Source: a virus. From it: a DNA stretch of 21,515 bases. Below, piece by piece: positions 1 to 7,418 of this stretch. Under the pieces are notes generated by a model. The model worked only from the letters and a program-made list of their open reading frames with translations. It did not search any database and had not been told where the DNA came from. The stretch's first letter is position 1, and each line of letters starts with the position of its first letter. The stretch is from the IMG/VR virus record IMGVR_UViG_3300028416_000096, positions 1-21,515 of that record, one strand, 5' to 3'. The position numbers and the translations under genes are program-made.

Positions 1-1
1 T

Positions 2-724
2 ACCCCTGTAGCAACTGGCGCTGATCTGGTGGCCTACAGTGGGTTCTCTGCCAGCAACTACCTTGAGCAGCCGTATAACAGTGACCTCGACTTCGGGACG
101 GGTGACTTCTGCGTGATGGGGTGGGTGACTAAATCAACAAACACTTATAGGGGTTTGCTGACACTATGGAATGTGGCTGGCACAGCGGGGTTCAAGCTAC
201 AGGGTGGCGGCAATTCGGATGGGATTGGCATACAGCCTGTATCTGGTGCTGGTTTATCTTTTCGTGGGCTTTCCTCTACGGAATTTTCACTGGTTTGCTT
301 TGTTAGGCGTTCTGGGGTGATTTATGGATACTTAAACGGAGAACTGAAAGGTTCTGTTGCTAACACGACAGACATATCTACCCTCGACGGAAGTTTGATT
401 ATCGGGCATCTGGCTAGCGAGCCTAATTTTGCGTGGCAAGGGAAGCTGTCACTCCTACGCATCTCAGCCACAGCACCCACAGCCGAACAGATTGCCAAAA
501 TCTACAACGACGAGAAGGTGCTATTCCAAGAGAATGCCCAAGCCACACTCTACGGCACTTCTGATGCAGTCACAGCCTTGGCTCACGATGATGCCACTAA
601 CCTGCTTCATGTAGGCACAAGCGCTGGACGTTCAGTCTTCCAAGGCTTGCGTCGAGTAGACAACACAACGACTGCGGTCGGAACTGCAATCAGTGCATCT
701 AACAATATGATCGTGGAGGAATAG
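2..724 (+). CDS. Tail fibre protein with LamG-like domain, 5' partial
   Basis: The reading frame is open to the left window edge, so the N-terminus is missing. The GTG at 29 is probably an internal valine rather than a start. The visible 240 residues begin with a concanavalin A/LamG-like jelly roll of about 150 residues. Typical signs are GDFCVMGWV near the front, a YGYLNGELKGSV strand pair in the middle, and the closing GKLSLLRISATAPTAEQI followed by IYNDE. A conserved-looking C-terminal piece follows (TLYGTSDAVTALAHDD, LLHVGTSAGRSVFQGLRRVD). LamG-type folds on phage fibres bind host surface glycans, so a receptor-binding role is inferred. It lies just upstream of a second fibre-type gene, whose ribosome binding site GGAGGA (715-720) is inside this coding end. 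The domain class is fairly secure; the exact role in the tail is not. Confidence 0.75.
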   Translation, partial: TPVATGADLVAYSGFSASNYLEQPYNSDLDFGTGDFCVMGWVTKSTNTYRGLLTLWNVAGTAGFKLQGGGNSDGIGIQPVSGAGLSFRGLSSTEFSLVCFVRRSGVIYGYLNGELKGSVANTTDISTLDGSLIIGHLASEPNFAWQGKLSLLRISATAPTAEQIAKIYNDEKVLFQENAQATLYGTSDAVTALAHDDATNLLHVGTSAGRSVFQGLRRVDNTTTAVGTAISASNNMIVEE

Positions 725-726
725 TC

Positions 727-1383
727 ATGACAGTTTTAGTATCGAAACCAGCAGTTAATCTGCGTTCAGAACTGGCTTCCCTGCGAAATCAGGGGGGCTA
801 CCAAGAGCAACAGTTTTACTTGGACGGGCTGATAACTAACGGCACGTTTGAGACTACATCTGGCTGGAATGGAATAGCCGCAACTACCGATTCTCGGTGG
901 TACATTGACAACGGTAGATTAACAAAAGGTGGCACTAACGGCACAGCTGCACAAATAGTAAACCCATTAATCTCGGGGCAGTCCTATAAGGTGGAGATTG
1001 ATGTTATAGCTAGACCTCTAGGAGATGTTCGTATTGGTATAGGTGATGTAAGCTATACTATCACTAGCACTCTTGGTACACAGTCTGTTGTGTTGTCACC
1101 TACAGATATAAACAATGGAATACGCCTATTTACAGGCGGTGCAGGAGGGGGCGGTGTAATCCTTGACAATTTATACGTCTTCGAAGTCGATGCAAACGGT
1201 AACGCAATCTACACGATGCCCAAAGGCTGGGTTCCCAAAGACGTTTACGAGGATGGCTTGTTGCAGCGTGAGGGAGCAGCCTACGACTATGAGGTGATCT
1301 ACGATGGCTTTGATTACAAAATTAAATCAACTGTAGCCCCCTCAGCCACTACCCAAACCTGCGTGATTGGAGTTAAAGCATGA
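727..1383 (+). CDS. Tail fibre/appendage protein with inserted carbohydrate-binding-like domain
   Basis: This 218-residue protein starts at ATG 727, six bases after a GGAGGA site. The first ~35 residues (MTVLVSKPAVNLRSELASLR, then NQGGYQEQQFYLDG) and the last ~65 (YTMPKGWVPKDVYEDGLLQR through TQTCVIGVKA) look like the two halves of a compact phage tail-appendage protein. Between them, residues ~37-155 form a beta-rich segment starting NGTFETTSGWNG and ending GGGVILDNLYVFEVD. That layout (N-G-x-F-E ... W ... final D-N-hydrophobic strand) resembles CBM4/9-type galactose-binding jelly rolls. The insert uses many ATA isoleucine codons, unlike the capsid gene, which suggests separate origin. Binding of host surface sugar is inferred. 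It overlaps the next gene by ATGA. Confidence 0.65.
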   Translation: MTVLVSKPAVNLRSELASLRNQGGYQEQQFYLDGLITNGTFETTSGWNGIAATTDSRWYIDNGRLTKGGTNGTAAQIVNPLISGQSYKVEIDVIARPLGDVRIGIGDVSYTITSTLGTQSVVLSPTDINNGIRLFTGGAGGGGVILDNLYVFEVDANGNAIYTMPKGWVPKDVYEDGLLQREGAAYDYEVIYDGFDYKIKSTVAPSATTQTCVIGVKA

Positions 1384-1895
1384 CCCAGTTTATAACCAAG
1401 GGCGATGCCCCTCTAACACCAGCACAGCTTGAGAAGCGGGCGCAGAAGCACATCAAGCGTGTTTGGCCTGACCAAGCCCGTGAGAAGTCTATCCGCCTTG
1501 CTGACGGTGCCTTCGATGCCTTCATGACTTCCTTCTCTGCTGACCACGATGTGAACCTCGCCAACAACACATTCAACTGGCAGCTTCTTGAGTACCGCAA
1601 GGCCACTGCACGGCTGGCTCGTTATGTCTTGGCTGATGGTCGTCCTGAGGTATGGGAAGACCAGCCTACTGGTGAGTACGACGAGGAAGGCAATGAGGTC
1701 ATGGAGAGTGTGCTTGTGCAGACTGCCGTAGAGCCACTGGAAGCCACCGTAGAGCAGCTAGTCTACTCAGATGACCCTGACGTAGAGCCAACCACAGAGA
1801 CCGTCCCTAACCCCCTCATAGTGGCTGACACAGAGGAACGTGCTGCGGCTCAGGCTGTAGTGGATGCAACACCGGAAGATGTGAAGGGCTTCTAA
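1380..1895 (+). CDS. Unrecognised acidic protein, tail-fibre associated
   Basis: The protein has 171 residues. Its start overlaps the upstream stop as ATGA, with GGAG at 1369-1372 as ribosome binding site. The first ~85 residues are mixed and helical-looking (LTPAQLEKRAQKHIKRVWPD, then repeated aromatic positions to ARLARYVLADGRPEVWED). The second half is very acidic and low in aromatics, with TGEYDEEGNEV and repeated VEPLEATVEQL / DVEPTTETV phrases, ending AAAQAVVDATPEDVKGF. I do not recognise a catalytic motif. Its place between fibre genes and the small tail-chaperone-like gene suggests a structural or assembly role for the tail appendages. A small terminase subunit is an alternative because none is otherwise visible next to the large subunit, but no HTH-like segment is evident. 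Confidence 0.7.
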   Translation: MTQFITKGDAPLTPAQLEKRAQKHIKRVWPDQAREKSIRLADGAFDAFMTSFSADHDVNLANNTFNWQLLEYRKATARLARYVLADGRPEVWEDQPTGEYDEEGNEVMESVLVQTAVEPLEATVEQLVYSDDPDVEPTTETVPNPLIVADTEERAAAQAVVDATPEDVKGF

Positions 1896-1896
1896 G

Positions 1897-2031
1897 ATGG
1901 ACCTACTCCTGCTGAATGTAGATGCTATTGCAGGTAATGCCCTTCGCTGGGCTGCATACCGTCAGGCTCTCTTGGATGTACCACAGCAGGTTGGTTTTCC
2001 ACATGATGTGGTAGGGTCTGTTAAGCCCTAA
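1897..2031 (+). CDS. Small tail assembly chaperone-like protein (44 aa)
   Basis: The ATG at 1897 lies one base after the preceding stop, with AAGGG at 1884-1888 inside the upstream gene as a plausible ribosome binding site. The product is only 44 residues. Its segment LRWAAYRQALLDVPQQVGFP resembles the W-x-x-(Y/L)-R-Q-A-L-x-x-(I/V)-P-Q-Q-x-G-F-P signature at the C-terminal end of phage tail assembly chaperone proteins (Phage_tail_APC type), although the usual longer N-terminal part is absent. The stop shares its last base with the terminase start (TAATG), so terminase translation is probably coupled to it. It is likely a real, minimal gene. The function rests on a short motif and the neighbouring fibre genes. 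Confidence 0.6.
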   Translation: MDLLLLNVDAIAGNALRWAAYRQALLDVPQQVGFPHDVVGSVKP

Positions 2032-3566
2032 TGTCAACCATAGACCAAATACGGCAAGCAGCAGAGACTGACTTGGTAACTTTTATCAAGTTGATTGCCC
2101 CTGAGCAAGTCTTAGGTCAGTGCCATGAGGATGTCTGTAATTGGTGGACTAGGCCTGACCATAAGAGCCACCAGTTGCTCCTCTTCCCACGGGACCACGG
2201 TAAGTCACGTTTGATTGCCTATCGTGTTGCTTGGGAGTTGACAAAGAACCCAACACTTCGTATACTATACATATCTGCTACAGCTAACCTAGCTGAGAAG
2301 CAGTTGGGTTTTATTAAAAGTATTCTTACCTCCGAGATTTACAGTCGTTACTGGCCTGAGCATGTTCACCCCGAGGATGGTAAACGTACTCGGTGGACTA
2401 ACTCAGAGATTATGCTTGACCACCCGTCCCGTAAGGCTGAGAAGATTAGAGACCCATCAGTATTTACTGGTGGTTTGACTACATCACTTACAGGTATGCA
2501 CTGTGACATTGCTGTACTCGACGATATCGTAGTCTACGAAAACGCATACACTGGAGAGGGCCGTAACAAAGTTAAGTCTCAGTACTCTCTGTTGTCGTCC
2601 ATCGAAGGGGCAGAGGCACAGGAGTGGGTTGTAGGTACTCGTTACCACCCTGCTGACTTGTATAACGACCTCCTACAGATGGTAGAAGATGTATACGATG
2701 AAGAGGGTAACAAGGTTAGTGAAGAGAATATCTACGAAGTATTTGAACGTCCTGTAGAAGACAGGGGTGATGGTACAGGGCAGATGCTCTGGCCACGTAG
2801 TCAACGTAGAGATGGTAAGTGGTTTGGGTTTGACATTAAGGTTCTAGCTAAGAAGCGTGGGCAGTACCTAGACAAGGGCCAGTTCCGAGCACAGTACTAC
2901 AATGATCCTAGTGACCCAGACAATGTTCCTGTGTCCTCTGACAAGTTCCAGTACTTTGAACAGAAGCTCCTACGACAAGACAGTGGTTACTGGTTCTATA
3001 AGGACCGTCGTATCAATGTCTTTGCTGCTGTAGACTTTGCTTTTAGTCTGAGTAAGAAGGCTGACTATACAGCCATTGTGGTTGTAGGCATTGACCATGA
3101 GAATAACATCTACGTCCTAGACATCGAAAGGTTTAGGACTGACCGTATCTCAGAGTACTTTGAACACATTATGCACCTCTCTAACAAGTGGTCATTCCGT
3201 AAGATGAGAGCAGAGACTACTGTTGCTCAGATGGCTATCGTTAAACAGCTTAAAGAGTTAATCAAACAACACGGACTGTCTATCAGTATTGAAGAGTTCA
3301 GGCCTAACAAGGCGCAGGGTAACAAACAGGAGCGTATCTCGTCTGTCCTTGAGCCACGTTATGACAACCTAAGTATCTGGCACTACCGTGGTGGTAACAC
3401 TCAAATCCTAGAAGAAGAGCTTTCCTCACGGAATCCCCCACATGATGACGTGATCGACGCCTTAGCTTCTGTAGTCGATATGGCAGTTAAACCTGCTCGG
3501 TCTACTCGTCGTCAGAAATCTAGCAACATTGTGTGGGCTAACAACAAATTTAGGGGTGCTGGTTAA
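2031..3566 (+). CDS. terL: Terminase large subunit (packaging ATPase and nuclease)
   Basis: This 511-residue protein is the DNA-packaging motor that docks on the portal and cuts the concatemer. The N-terminal ATPase has a Walker A-type loop PRDHGKSR (residues 53-60) and a Walker B DIAVLDDI (159-166) with paired aspartates. The coupling motif is VGTRYHPAD (201-209). The C-terminal RNase H-like nuclease shows the expected three acidic sites: D335 in AAVDFAFS, E395 in MRAETT, and the HDD/D cluster at 471-476 (PPHDDVIDAL). Length fits short-tailed phage terminases. The start overlaps the previous stop (TAATG) and the end overlaps the portal start the same way. A near-consensus sigma-70 promoter lies inside the gene at 2238-2266. 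All key residues are present, so it should be active. Confidence 0.96.
   Translation: MSTIDQIRQAAETDLVTFIKLIAPEQVLGQCHEDVCNWWTRPDHKSHQLLLFPRDHGKSRLIAYRVAWELTKNPTLRILYISATANLAEKQLGFIKSILTSEIYSRYWPEHVHPEDGKRTRWTNSEIMLDHPSRKAEKIRDPSVFTGGLTTSLTGMHCDIAVLDDIVVYENAYTGEGRNKVKSQYSLLSSIEGAEAQEWVVGTRYHPADLYNDLLQMVEDVYDEEGNKVSEENIYEVFERPVEDRGDGTGQMLWPRSQRRDGKWFGFDIKVLAKKRGQYLDKGQFRAQYYNDPSDPDNVPVSSDKFQYFEQKLLRQDSGYWFYKDRRINVFAAVDFAFSLSKKADYTAIVVVGIDHENNIYVLDIERFRTDRISEYFEHIMHLSNKWSFRKMRAETTVAQMAIVKQLKELIKQHGLSISIEEFRPNKAQGNKQERISSVLEPRYDNLSIWHYRGGNTQILEEELSSRNPPHDDVIDALASVVDMAVKPARSTRRQKSSNIVWANNKFRGAG
2238..2266 (+). promoter_or_regulatory. Candidate sigma-70 promoter inside terminase gene
   Basis: TTGACA (2238-2243) is followed by a 17-bp spacer and TATACT (2261-2266), an 11 of 12 match to the bacterial housekeeping consensus at optimal spacing. 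Predicted transcription would start near 2273 and run through the rest of terL into portal, scaffold and capsid. The -10 region falls on codons CGT ATA CTA TAC ATA, using two isoleucine ATA codons that are uncommon in the head genes. Being intragenic, it could be coincidence of coding sequence. Confidence 0.5.
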
Positions 3567-5308
3567 TGGCTGGTGAAGTAATCGAACTAGAGAATGTGCT
3601 TGATGTAGACCACATGGCTACACAGATTGCTTCTCGTTGGCAGGAGTGGACTACTCTGCGACAGAACAAAGTAGAGGAGTGGAAAGAACTTCGCAACTAC
3701 CTCTATGCTACAGACACCCGCACAACCAAGAACGCCATGCTACCGTGGTCTAACAGTACGACCACACCCAAACTAACACAGATCATGGATAACCTCCATG
3801 CTAACTACTTCGCCACTCTGTTTCCTCAGAAGCGTTGGTTTAAGTTTGAGGCCAACTCCCGTGATGCCAATGTAAAGCTCAAGCGTGAGACTGTACAGGC
3901 CTACATGGAAAACAAGGTTAGTGCTTCTGACTTTGAGAACACTGCCTCTGATCTCCTCTACGATTACGTACAGTATGGTAACTGCTTTGCTACTGTTACT
4001 TGGGAAGAGGGCTACAAGACCAAGAAGGATAACAGTCTTGTAGTCAACTACGTCGGACCACGGGCGGTACGTATCTCTCCCTACGACATTGCCTTCAACC
4101 CTACTGCATCCTCATTTGAGAAATCTCCTAAGATCATTCGGTCTGTCAAGACACTGGGTGAGATTAGTAAGAAGGTTCAGGAAGACCCTAGCAAGGGCTA
4201 CCTAAAGGATGTTTTTAGCAAGATGCTCTCTGCCCGTGCAGCTATCCGTGGCTCTGATGCTCAGCACAAGGCCGAGGGTTTTATTGCAGACGGGTTCTCC
4301 TCTATTGAGGAGTACTACGGTTCTGACTACGTAGAAATCCTGACCTTCTATGGTGACTACTTTGACGAGGTTGAGGGTAAGCTCTACGAGGACCGTATCA
4401 TCACTATTGTAGACCGTGCATACGTCCTAGCTAACGAGGAGAACCCTAGCTGGCTAGGCCACGCAGCTATCTTCCATGCTGGCTGGCGTCCACGTCCTGA
4501 CAACCTATACGCCATGGGTCCACTAGATAACTTGGTTGGTATGCAGTACCGCATCGACCACCTAGAGAACCTTAAGGCCGACGTGTTTGACCAGATTGCC
4601 TACCCTATCCTCAAGATACGTGGTGATGTAGAAGACTTCGACTTTGCCCCTGCGGAACGTATCTATCTGGGTGAGGAGGGTGACGTAGGCTACCTGTCCC
4701 CTGATACCACTGCACTAAACGCTGACTTCCAGATTCAGAACCTAGAGAACAAGATGGAAGAAATGGCTGGTGCACCCCGTCAGGCTATGGGTATCCGTAC
4801 TGCTGGAGAGAAGACAGCCTTTGAGGTGCAATCACTACAGAACGCAGCCTCACGTATCTTCGAGCACAAGACTGCCCACTTTGAACGTGTGTTCCTTGAG
4901 CCTTTGCTCAATGCTATGTACGAGGTTTCTGTACGTAACATGAACATCGCTGACACCATCCGTGTGTTTGACGATGCGGTTAATGCCAACATCTTCCGTT
5001 CTGTCACTAAGGACGACATTACAGCCTCAGGTAAGATCGTACCTATCGGTGCCCGTCATTTTGCAGAACGTGCCCGTCGTGTACAGAACATGACACAACT
5101 CTACCAACTCAAGCTGTCTGACCCTACTGTAGCTGCACACATGTCTGGTAAGGAGTTTGCTCGTATCCTCTCCGAGGAACTGGGTGAGCCTACACTCTTC
5201 TCTGAGAATATCTCAGTGCAGGAGCAACTAGAGACACAGCAGGAAGTTCAAGAAGCAGAAATGCAGAACCAAGAACGTCTAGCTCAACAACAAGAGTTAG
5301 GTATGTAG
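3566..5308 (+). CDS. Portal (head-tail connector) protein
   Basis: This 580-residue protein forms the dodecameric ring through which DNA is packed and ejected, and on which the terminase and tail tube dock. The size, the position directly after terL and before scaffold and capsid, and the sequence texture all fit short-tail phage portals. Seen are PWSNSTTTPKLTQIMDNL with aromatic LFPQKRWF (~60-92), a core strand VQYGNCFATVTWEEG (~136-149), LDNLVGMQYRIDHLENLKAD (~320-340), and a long helical wing with PRQAMGIRTAGEKTAFEVQ (~404-422). The last ~30 residues are Gln/Glu-rich and probably a flexible or coiled tail. Its ATG shares a base with the terL stop, and AGGGG at 3552-3556 is the likely ribosome binding site. 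Confidence 0.92.
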   Translation: MAGEVIELENVLDVDHMATQIASRWQEWTTLRQNKVEEWKELRNYLYATDTRTTKNAMLPWSNSTTTPKLTQIMDNLHANYFATLFPQKRWFKFEANSRDANVKLKRETVQAYMENKVSASDFENTASDLLYDYVQYGNCFATVTWEEGYKTKKDNSLVVNYVGPRAVRISPYDIAFNPTASSFEKSPKIIRSVKTLGEISKKVQEDPSKGYLKDVFSKMLSARAAIRGSDAQHKAEGFIADGFSSIEEYYGSDYVEILTFYGDYFDEVEGKLYEDRIITIVDRAYVLANEENPSWLGHAAIFHAGWRPRPDNLYAMGPLDNLVGMQYRIDHLENLKADVFDQIAYPILKIRGDVEDFDFAPAERIYLGEEGDVGYLSPDTTALNADFQIQNLENKMEEMAGAPRQAMGIRTAGEKTAFEVQSLQNAASRIFEHKTAHFERVFLEPLLNAMYEVSVRNMNIADTIRVFDDAVNANIFRSVTKDDITASGKIVPIGARHFAERARRVQNMTQLYQLKLSDPTVAAHMSGKEFARILSEELGEPTLFSENISVQEQLETQQEVQEAEMQNQERLAQQQELGM

Positions 5309-5311
5309 TCA

Positions 5312-5554
5312 ATGAAAGCATACTGGTTCAAAGAATGTAAGACGAAAGAGGAGAAGGATGCGGTACGTCAGAGTATACTGAGTAACCGTCAGAGCCTTGA
5401 CCGTCTCAAAGAAATCCTAGAGCCGATGCTCAAGGAAACTGCACTCACAACGGACTACGATAGTCCCTCGTGGGCGTATAAGCAAGCTGATCGTATCGGC
5501 TATAACCGAGCACTAAACCAAGTGCTTGAAATTATAAACCTAGACAAGGAATAA
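5312..5554 (+). CDS. Small conserved-type head-module protein (80 aa), function unknown
   Basis: The product is a short, charged, probably all-helical 80-residue protein (ECKTKEEKDAVRQSILSNRQ, then SLDRLKEILEPML), ending in DYDSPSWAYKQADRIGYNRA followed by a helix. No catalytic motif or membrane segment is visible. The gene sits three bases after the portal stop and four before the scaffold start, so it is part of the head operon. A similar small gene between portal and scaffold is familiar from related podoviruses, from general recollection only. A head-assembly accessory role is inferred from position. The ribosome binding site is weak, suggesting coupling to portal translation. Confidence 0.8.
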   Translation: MKAYWFKECKTKEEKDAVRQSILSNRQSLDRLKEILEPMLKETALTTDYDSPSWAYKQADRIGYNRALNQVLEIINLDKE

Positions 5555-5558
5555 CCAT

Positions 5559-6335
5559 ATGGTTTTCACTGACGGTACTGAAACCACACAGACCGAGCAG
5601 ACACCAGAGCAGAATGGACAAGTGACCCCACCACAGGAATCTTATCTACAGAAGCTCGTAGAGGCAAAGGGAGAGAACTGGAAAGACCCTGAGACTCTTG
5701 CCAAAGGTAAACTCGAAGCAGACGGGTACATTACGACTCTAGAAGAGCAACTAACCCAAATGCGAGAGGATATGAAGAAGCAAGACTACCAGTCCCAACT
5801 TCTCGAACAACTCCAAACCAAGGCCACTGACACCGCCGCAGTGAATACTGGAGAGCCTAATAAAGATAATAACGGCGACGTTGACACACAGAACACCACT
5901 GCGGCTGTTAACGAGGATGACTTGAAGAGCCTTGTTGAGAAGACACTGACCCAACGAGACAAGGATGCTGCTGTAAAGCACAACCTTAGTCAAGTGGATC
6001 AAGAGCTAGACAAAAGCTACGGCACAGAAGCTGCTAGTGTAGTCCAGAAGAAAGCTCAGGAACTAGGTATGTCGATGGATCGTCTACGTGATATCGCCTC
6101 CGAGTCCCCTAACGCCTTCTTCACTCTTATCGGTGAACCACAGAAGTCCTTTACCCCTATGGTGCAGGGTTCTGTACGAACCGAGGGTGTCAACATGCAG
6201 GCCTCGACGCAACGTGACTGGAGTTACTACCAGAAGATGCGTCGGGAAAACCCCAATGAGTATTACAGCCCTAAACTTCAACAACAACTTATCGCAGATA
6301 AGATGAAGATGGGCGACAAGTTTGGTAATACTTAA
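5559..6335 (+). CDS. Capsid scaffolding protein
   Basis: This 258-residue, highly hydrophilic protein lies immediately before the capsid gene, the position of T7 gene 9. It opens with a Thr/Gln/Glu-rich disordered stretch. Predicted helices and coiled coil follow (ITTLEEQLTQMREDMKKQDY and the following QSQLLEQLQ, residues ~58-86), then a polar linker rich in Asn/Asp/Thr (~88-117), a second helical block (LKSLVEKTLTQRDKDAAVKH), and a C-terminal Tyr/Arg-rich end (DWSYYQKMRRENPNEYYSPK). That composition fits internal scaffolds, which co-assemble with capsid subunits and leave before or during packaging, with the C-terminus usually contacting the capsid. AAGGA at 5546-5550 precedes ATG 5559. Assignment rests on composition and synteny. 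Confidence 0.85.
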   Translation: MVFTDGTETTQTEQTPEQNGQVTPPQESYLQKLVEAKGENWKDPETLAKGKLEADGYITTLEEQLTQMREDMKKQDYQSQLLEQLQTKATDTAAVNTGEPNKDNNGDVDTQNTTAAVNEDDLKSLVEKTLTQRDKDAAVKHNLSQVDQELDKSYGTEAASVVQKKAQELGMSMDRLRDIASESPNAFFTLIGEPQKSFTPMVQGSVRTEGVNMQASTQRDWSYYQKMRRENPNEYYSPKLQQQLIADKMKMGDKFGNT

Positions 6336-6366
6336 ATCTCTTCATATCTAAGAAAGGACTAGCAAA

Positions 6367-7341
6367 ATGGCTGGTATGATTTCCTCCAACGCAGACATGC
6401 AGCGTCTGATTCGTTCTGAGGTCTACTCCTCGGAACTCAAAGAAATCCTTCGGGACGAAATGCAAGCCCAGCGCTACGTGCGTATGCTTGATGGCTTCCC
6501 CGATGGTGACACCTTCACTATCCCAACGATTGGTGAGACCACTGTCTCTGACTACACAGAGGATGCAACAGTATCCTACGTCCCTATGGACACTGCTGAG
6601 TTTCAGTTCACCATCGACAAGTACCTCCAGTCGGGTACATACCTGACGAAGAAGGCTGCACAGGACTCGTTCTACAGTGCGCAGCTTGAGGCTCGTTTTG
6701 TTCCTGAGCAGTCCCGTGCTATTATGGAACACTTCGAGGCAACAACCTTTGCTTCCCCCGAAGTTGGTGTCACAGCTAACTCCGCAGAAGCTCAGGACGG
6801 TATTGCTCACCGCATCTCGGGTGGTAATGCTGGTCGTGTTGAATTGGAAGACTTCGCCTTTGCACGTTATGCACTGAAGAAGGCTCACGTTCCTGACACG
6901 AACATGGTTGCTATTGTTGACCCATCCATTGAGTTCCAATTGAACACACTGACCAACTTGGTTAACGTGTCCAACAACCCAATGTGGGAGGGTGTTGTCC
7001 GTGACGGTATCGCCACTGGTATGCGCTTTGTTGCCAACGTCTACGGCTTCGACGTGTACACCTCCAACTACCTCAAGACCACTGTAGCTGATGCTGCTCT
7101 GCTTGAGCGTGATGGTTCCACCGCACAGGACTTCTCGACCAACAATGGTGTTGCTAACTTGTTCTTCTCGGCTGATGCAGGTGCTAACCCATTCGTGGGT
7201 GCATGGCGTCAGATGCCTGAGGTTGACTACGAGTACAACAAAGACAAGCAACGTCACGAGTATGTTACGACTGCTCGTTACGGTGTTAAGAAGTACCGTC
7301 CAGAAGGCATCGTCACAATCGTGTCGAACCCTGCCGTATAA
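6367..7341 (+). CDS. Major capsid protein (HK97-fold type)
   Basis: This 324-residue protein is the principal shell subunit. Its length, its position right after the scaffold and the terminator directly behind it match T7-like gene 10. Readable features are an N-terminal helix region (LIRSEVYSSELKEILRDEMQ), an E-loop-like beta section (FPDGDTFTIPTIGETTVSDY, ~44-63), and helical and beta elements of the P and A domains, including MVAIVDPSIEFQ and YGFDVYTSNYL. It closes with YGVKKYRPEGIVTIVSNPAV. AAAGGA at 6353-6358 gives a good ribosome binding site for ATG 6367. All 14 isoleucine codons are ATT or ATC and none is ATA, as expected of the most highly expressed gene. No frameshift extension is possible before the terminator. 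Confidence 0.93.
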   Translation: MAGMISSNADMQRLIRSEVYSSELKEILRDEMQAQRYVRMLDGFPDGDTFTIPTIGETTVSDYTEDATVSYVPMDTAEFQFTIDKYLQSGTYLTKKAAQDSFYSAQLEARFVPEQSRAIMEHFEATTFASPEVGVTANSAEAQDGIAHRISGGNAGRVELEDFAFARYALKKAHVPDTNMVAIVDPSIEFQLNTLTNLVNVSNNPMWEGVVRDGIATGMRFVANVYGFDVYTSNYLKTTVADAALLERDGSTAQDFSTNNGVANLFFSADAGANPFVGAWRQMPEVDYEYNKDKQRHEYVTTARYGVKKYRPEGIVTIVSNPAV

Positions 7342-7352
7342 GCTAAAGGGTT

Positions 7353-7380
7353 GGGGGCTTCGGCCCCCTTCCTCTATTTT
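7353..7380 (+). terminator. Intrinsic terminator with UUCG tetraloop after capsid gene
   Basis: GGGGGC (7353-7358) pairs with GCCCCC (7363-7368) around TTCG, giving a six-pair all-G/C stem closed by the very stable C(UUCG)G loop. A pyrimidine-rich tract, TTCCTCTATTTT, follows. It lies 12 bases beyond the capsid stop, comparable to the terminator after T7 gene 10. The T tract is interrupted, so partial readthrough into the tail genes is plausible. Confidence 0.9.
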
Positions 7381-7384
7381 GTTG

Positions 7385-7412
7385 TTGACAGATTTGAGAT
7401 TAGCTGTATAAT
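7385..7412 (+). promoter_or_regulatory. Consensus sigma-70 promoter between capsid and tail genes
   Basis: TTGACA (7385-7390), a 16-bp spacer and TATAAT (7407-7412) give exact matches to both hexamers. It sits in non-coding DNA right behind the capsid terminator and upstream of the gene at 7472. The predicted start is near 7419. It should be read by unmodified host RNA polymerase and drive the decoration and tail-tube genes. Confidence 0.9.
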
Positions 7413-7418
7413 TTCATT

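Noticed and set aside
29-31. GTG at 29 as the start of the LamG fibre
   Set aside because: The frame is open to the window edge and there is no ribosome binding site, so the gene is more simply 5'-truncated.
1163-1168. TTGACA in the inserted fibre domain
   Set aside because: No -10-like hexamer occurs 15-19 bases downstream.
1999-2011. Perfect inverted repeat CCACATGATGTGG near the terL start
   Set aside because: It is a five-pair stem inside coding sequence with no T run or promoter nearby. A repeat this short is expected by chance.
6322-6350. Possible promoter TTGGTA-N17-TATCTA before the capsid gene
   Set aside because: Only 7 of 12 positions match the consensus. The spacing alone is not persuasive in a 31-base gap that mainly holds the ribosome binding site.
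6289-7257. Long open frame of 322 codons on the minus strand opposite the capsid gene
   Set aside because: It is entirely antisense to the strongly codon-biased capsid gene, whose third positions keep the opposite frame open. The product is Cys/Val/His-rich without a recognisable fold, and the convergent gene organisation does not support it.
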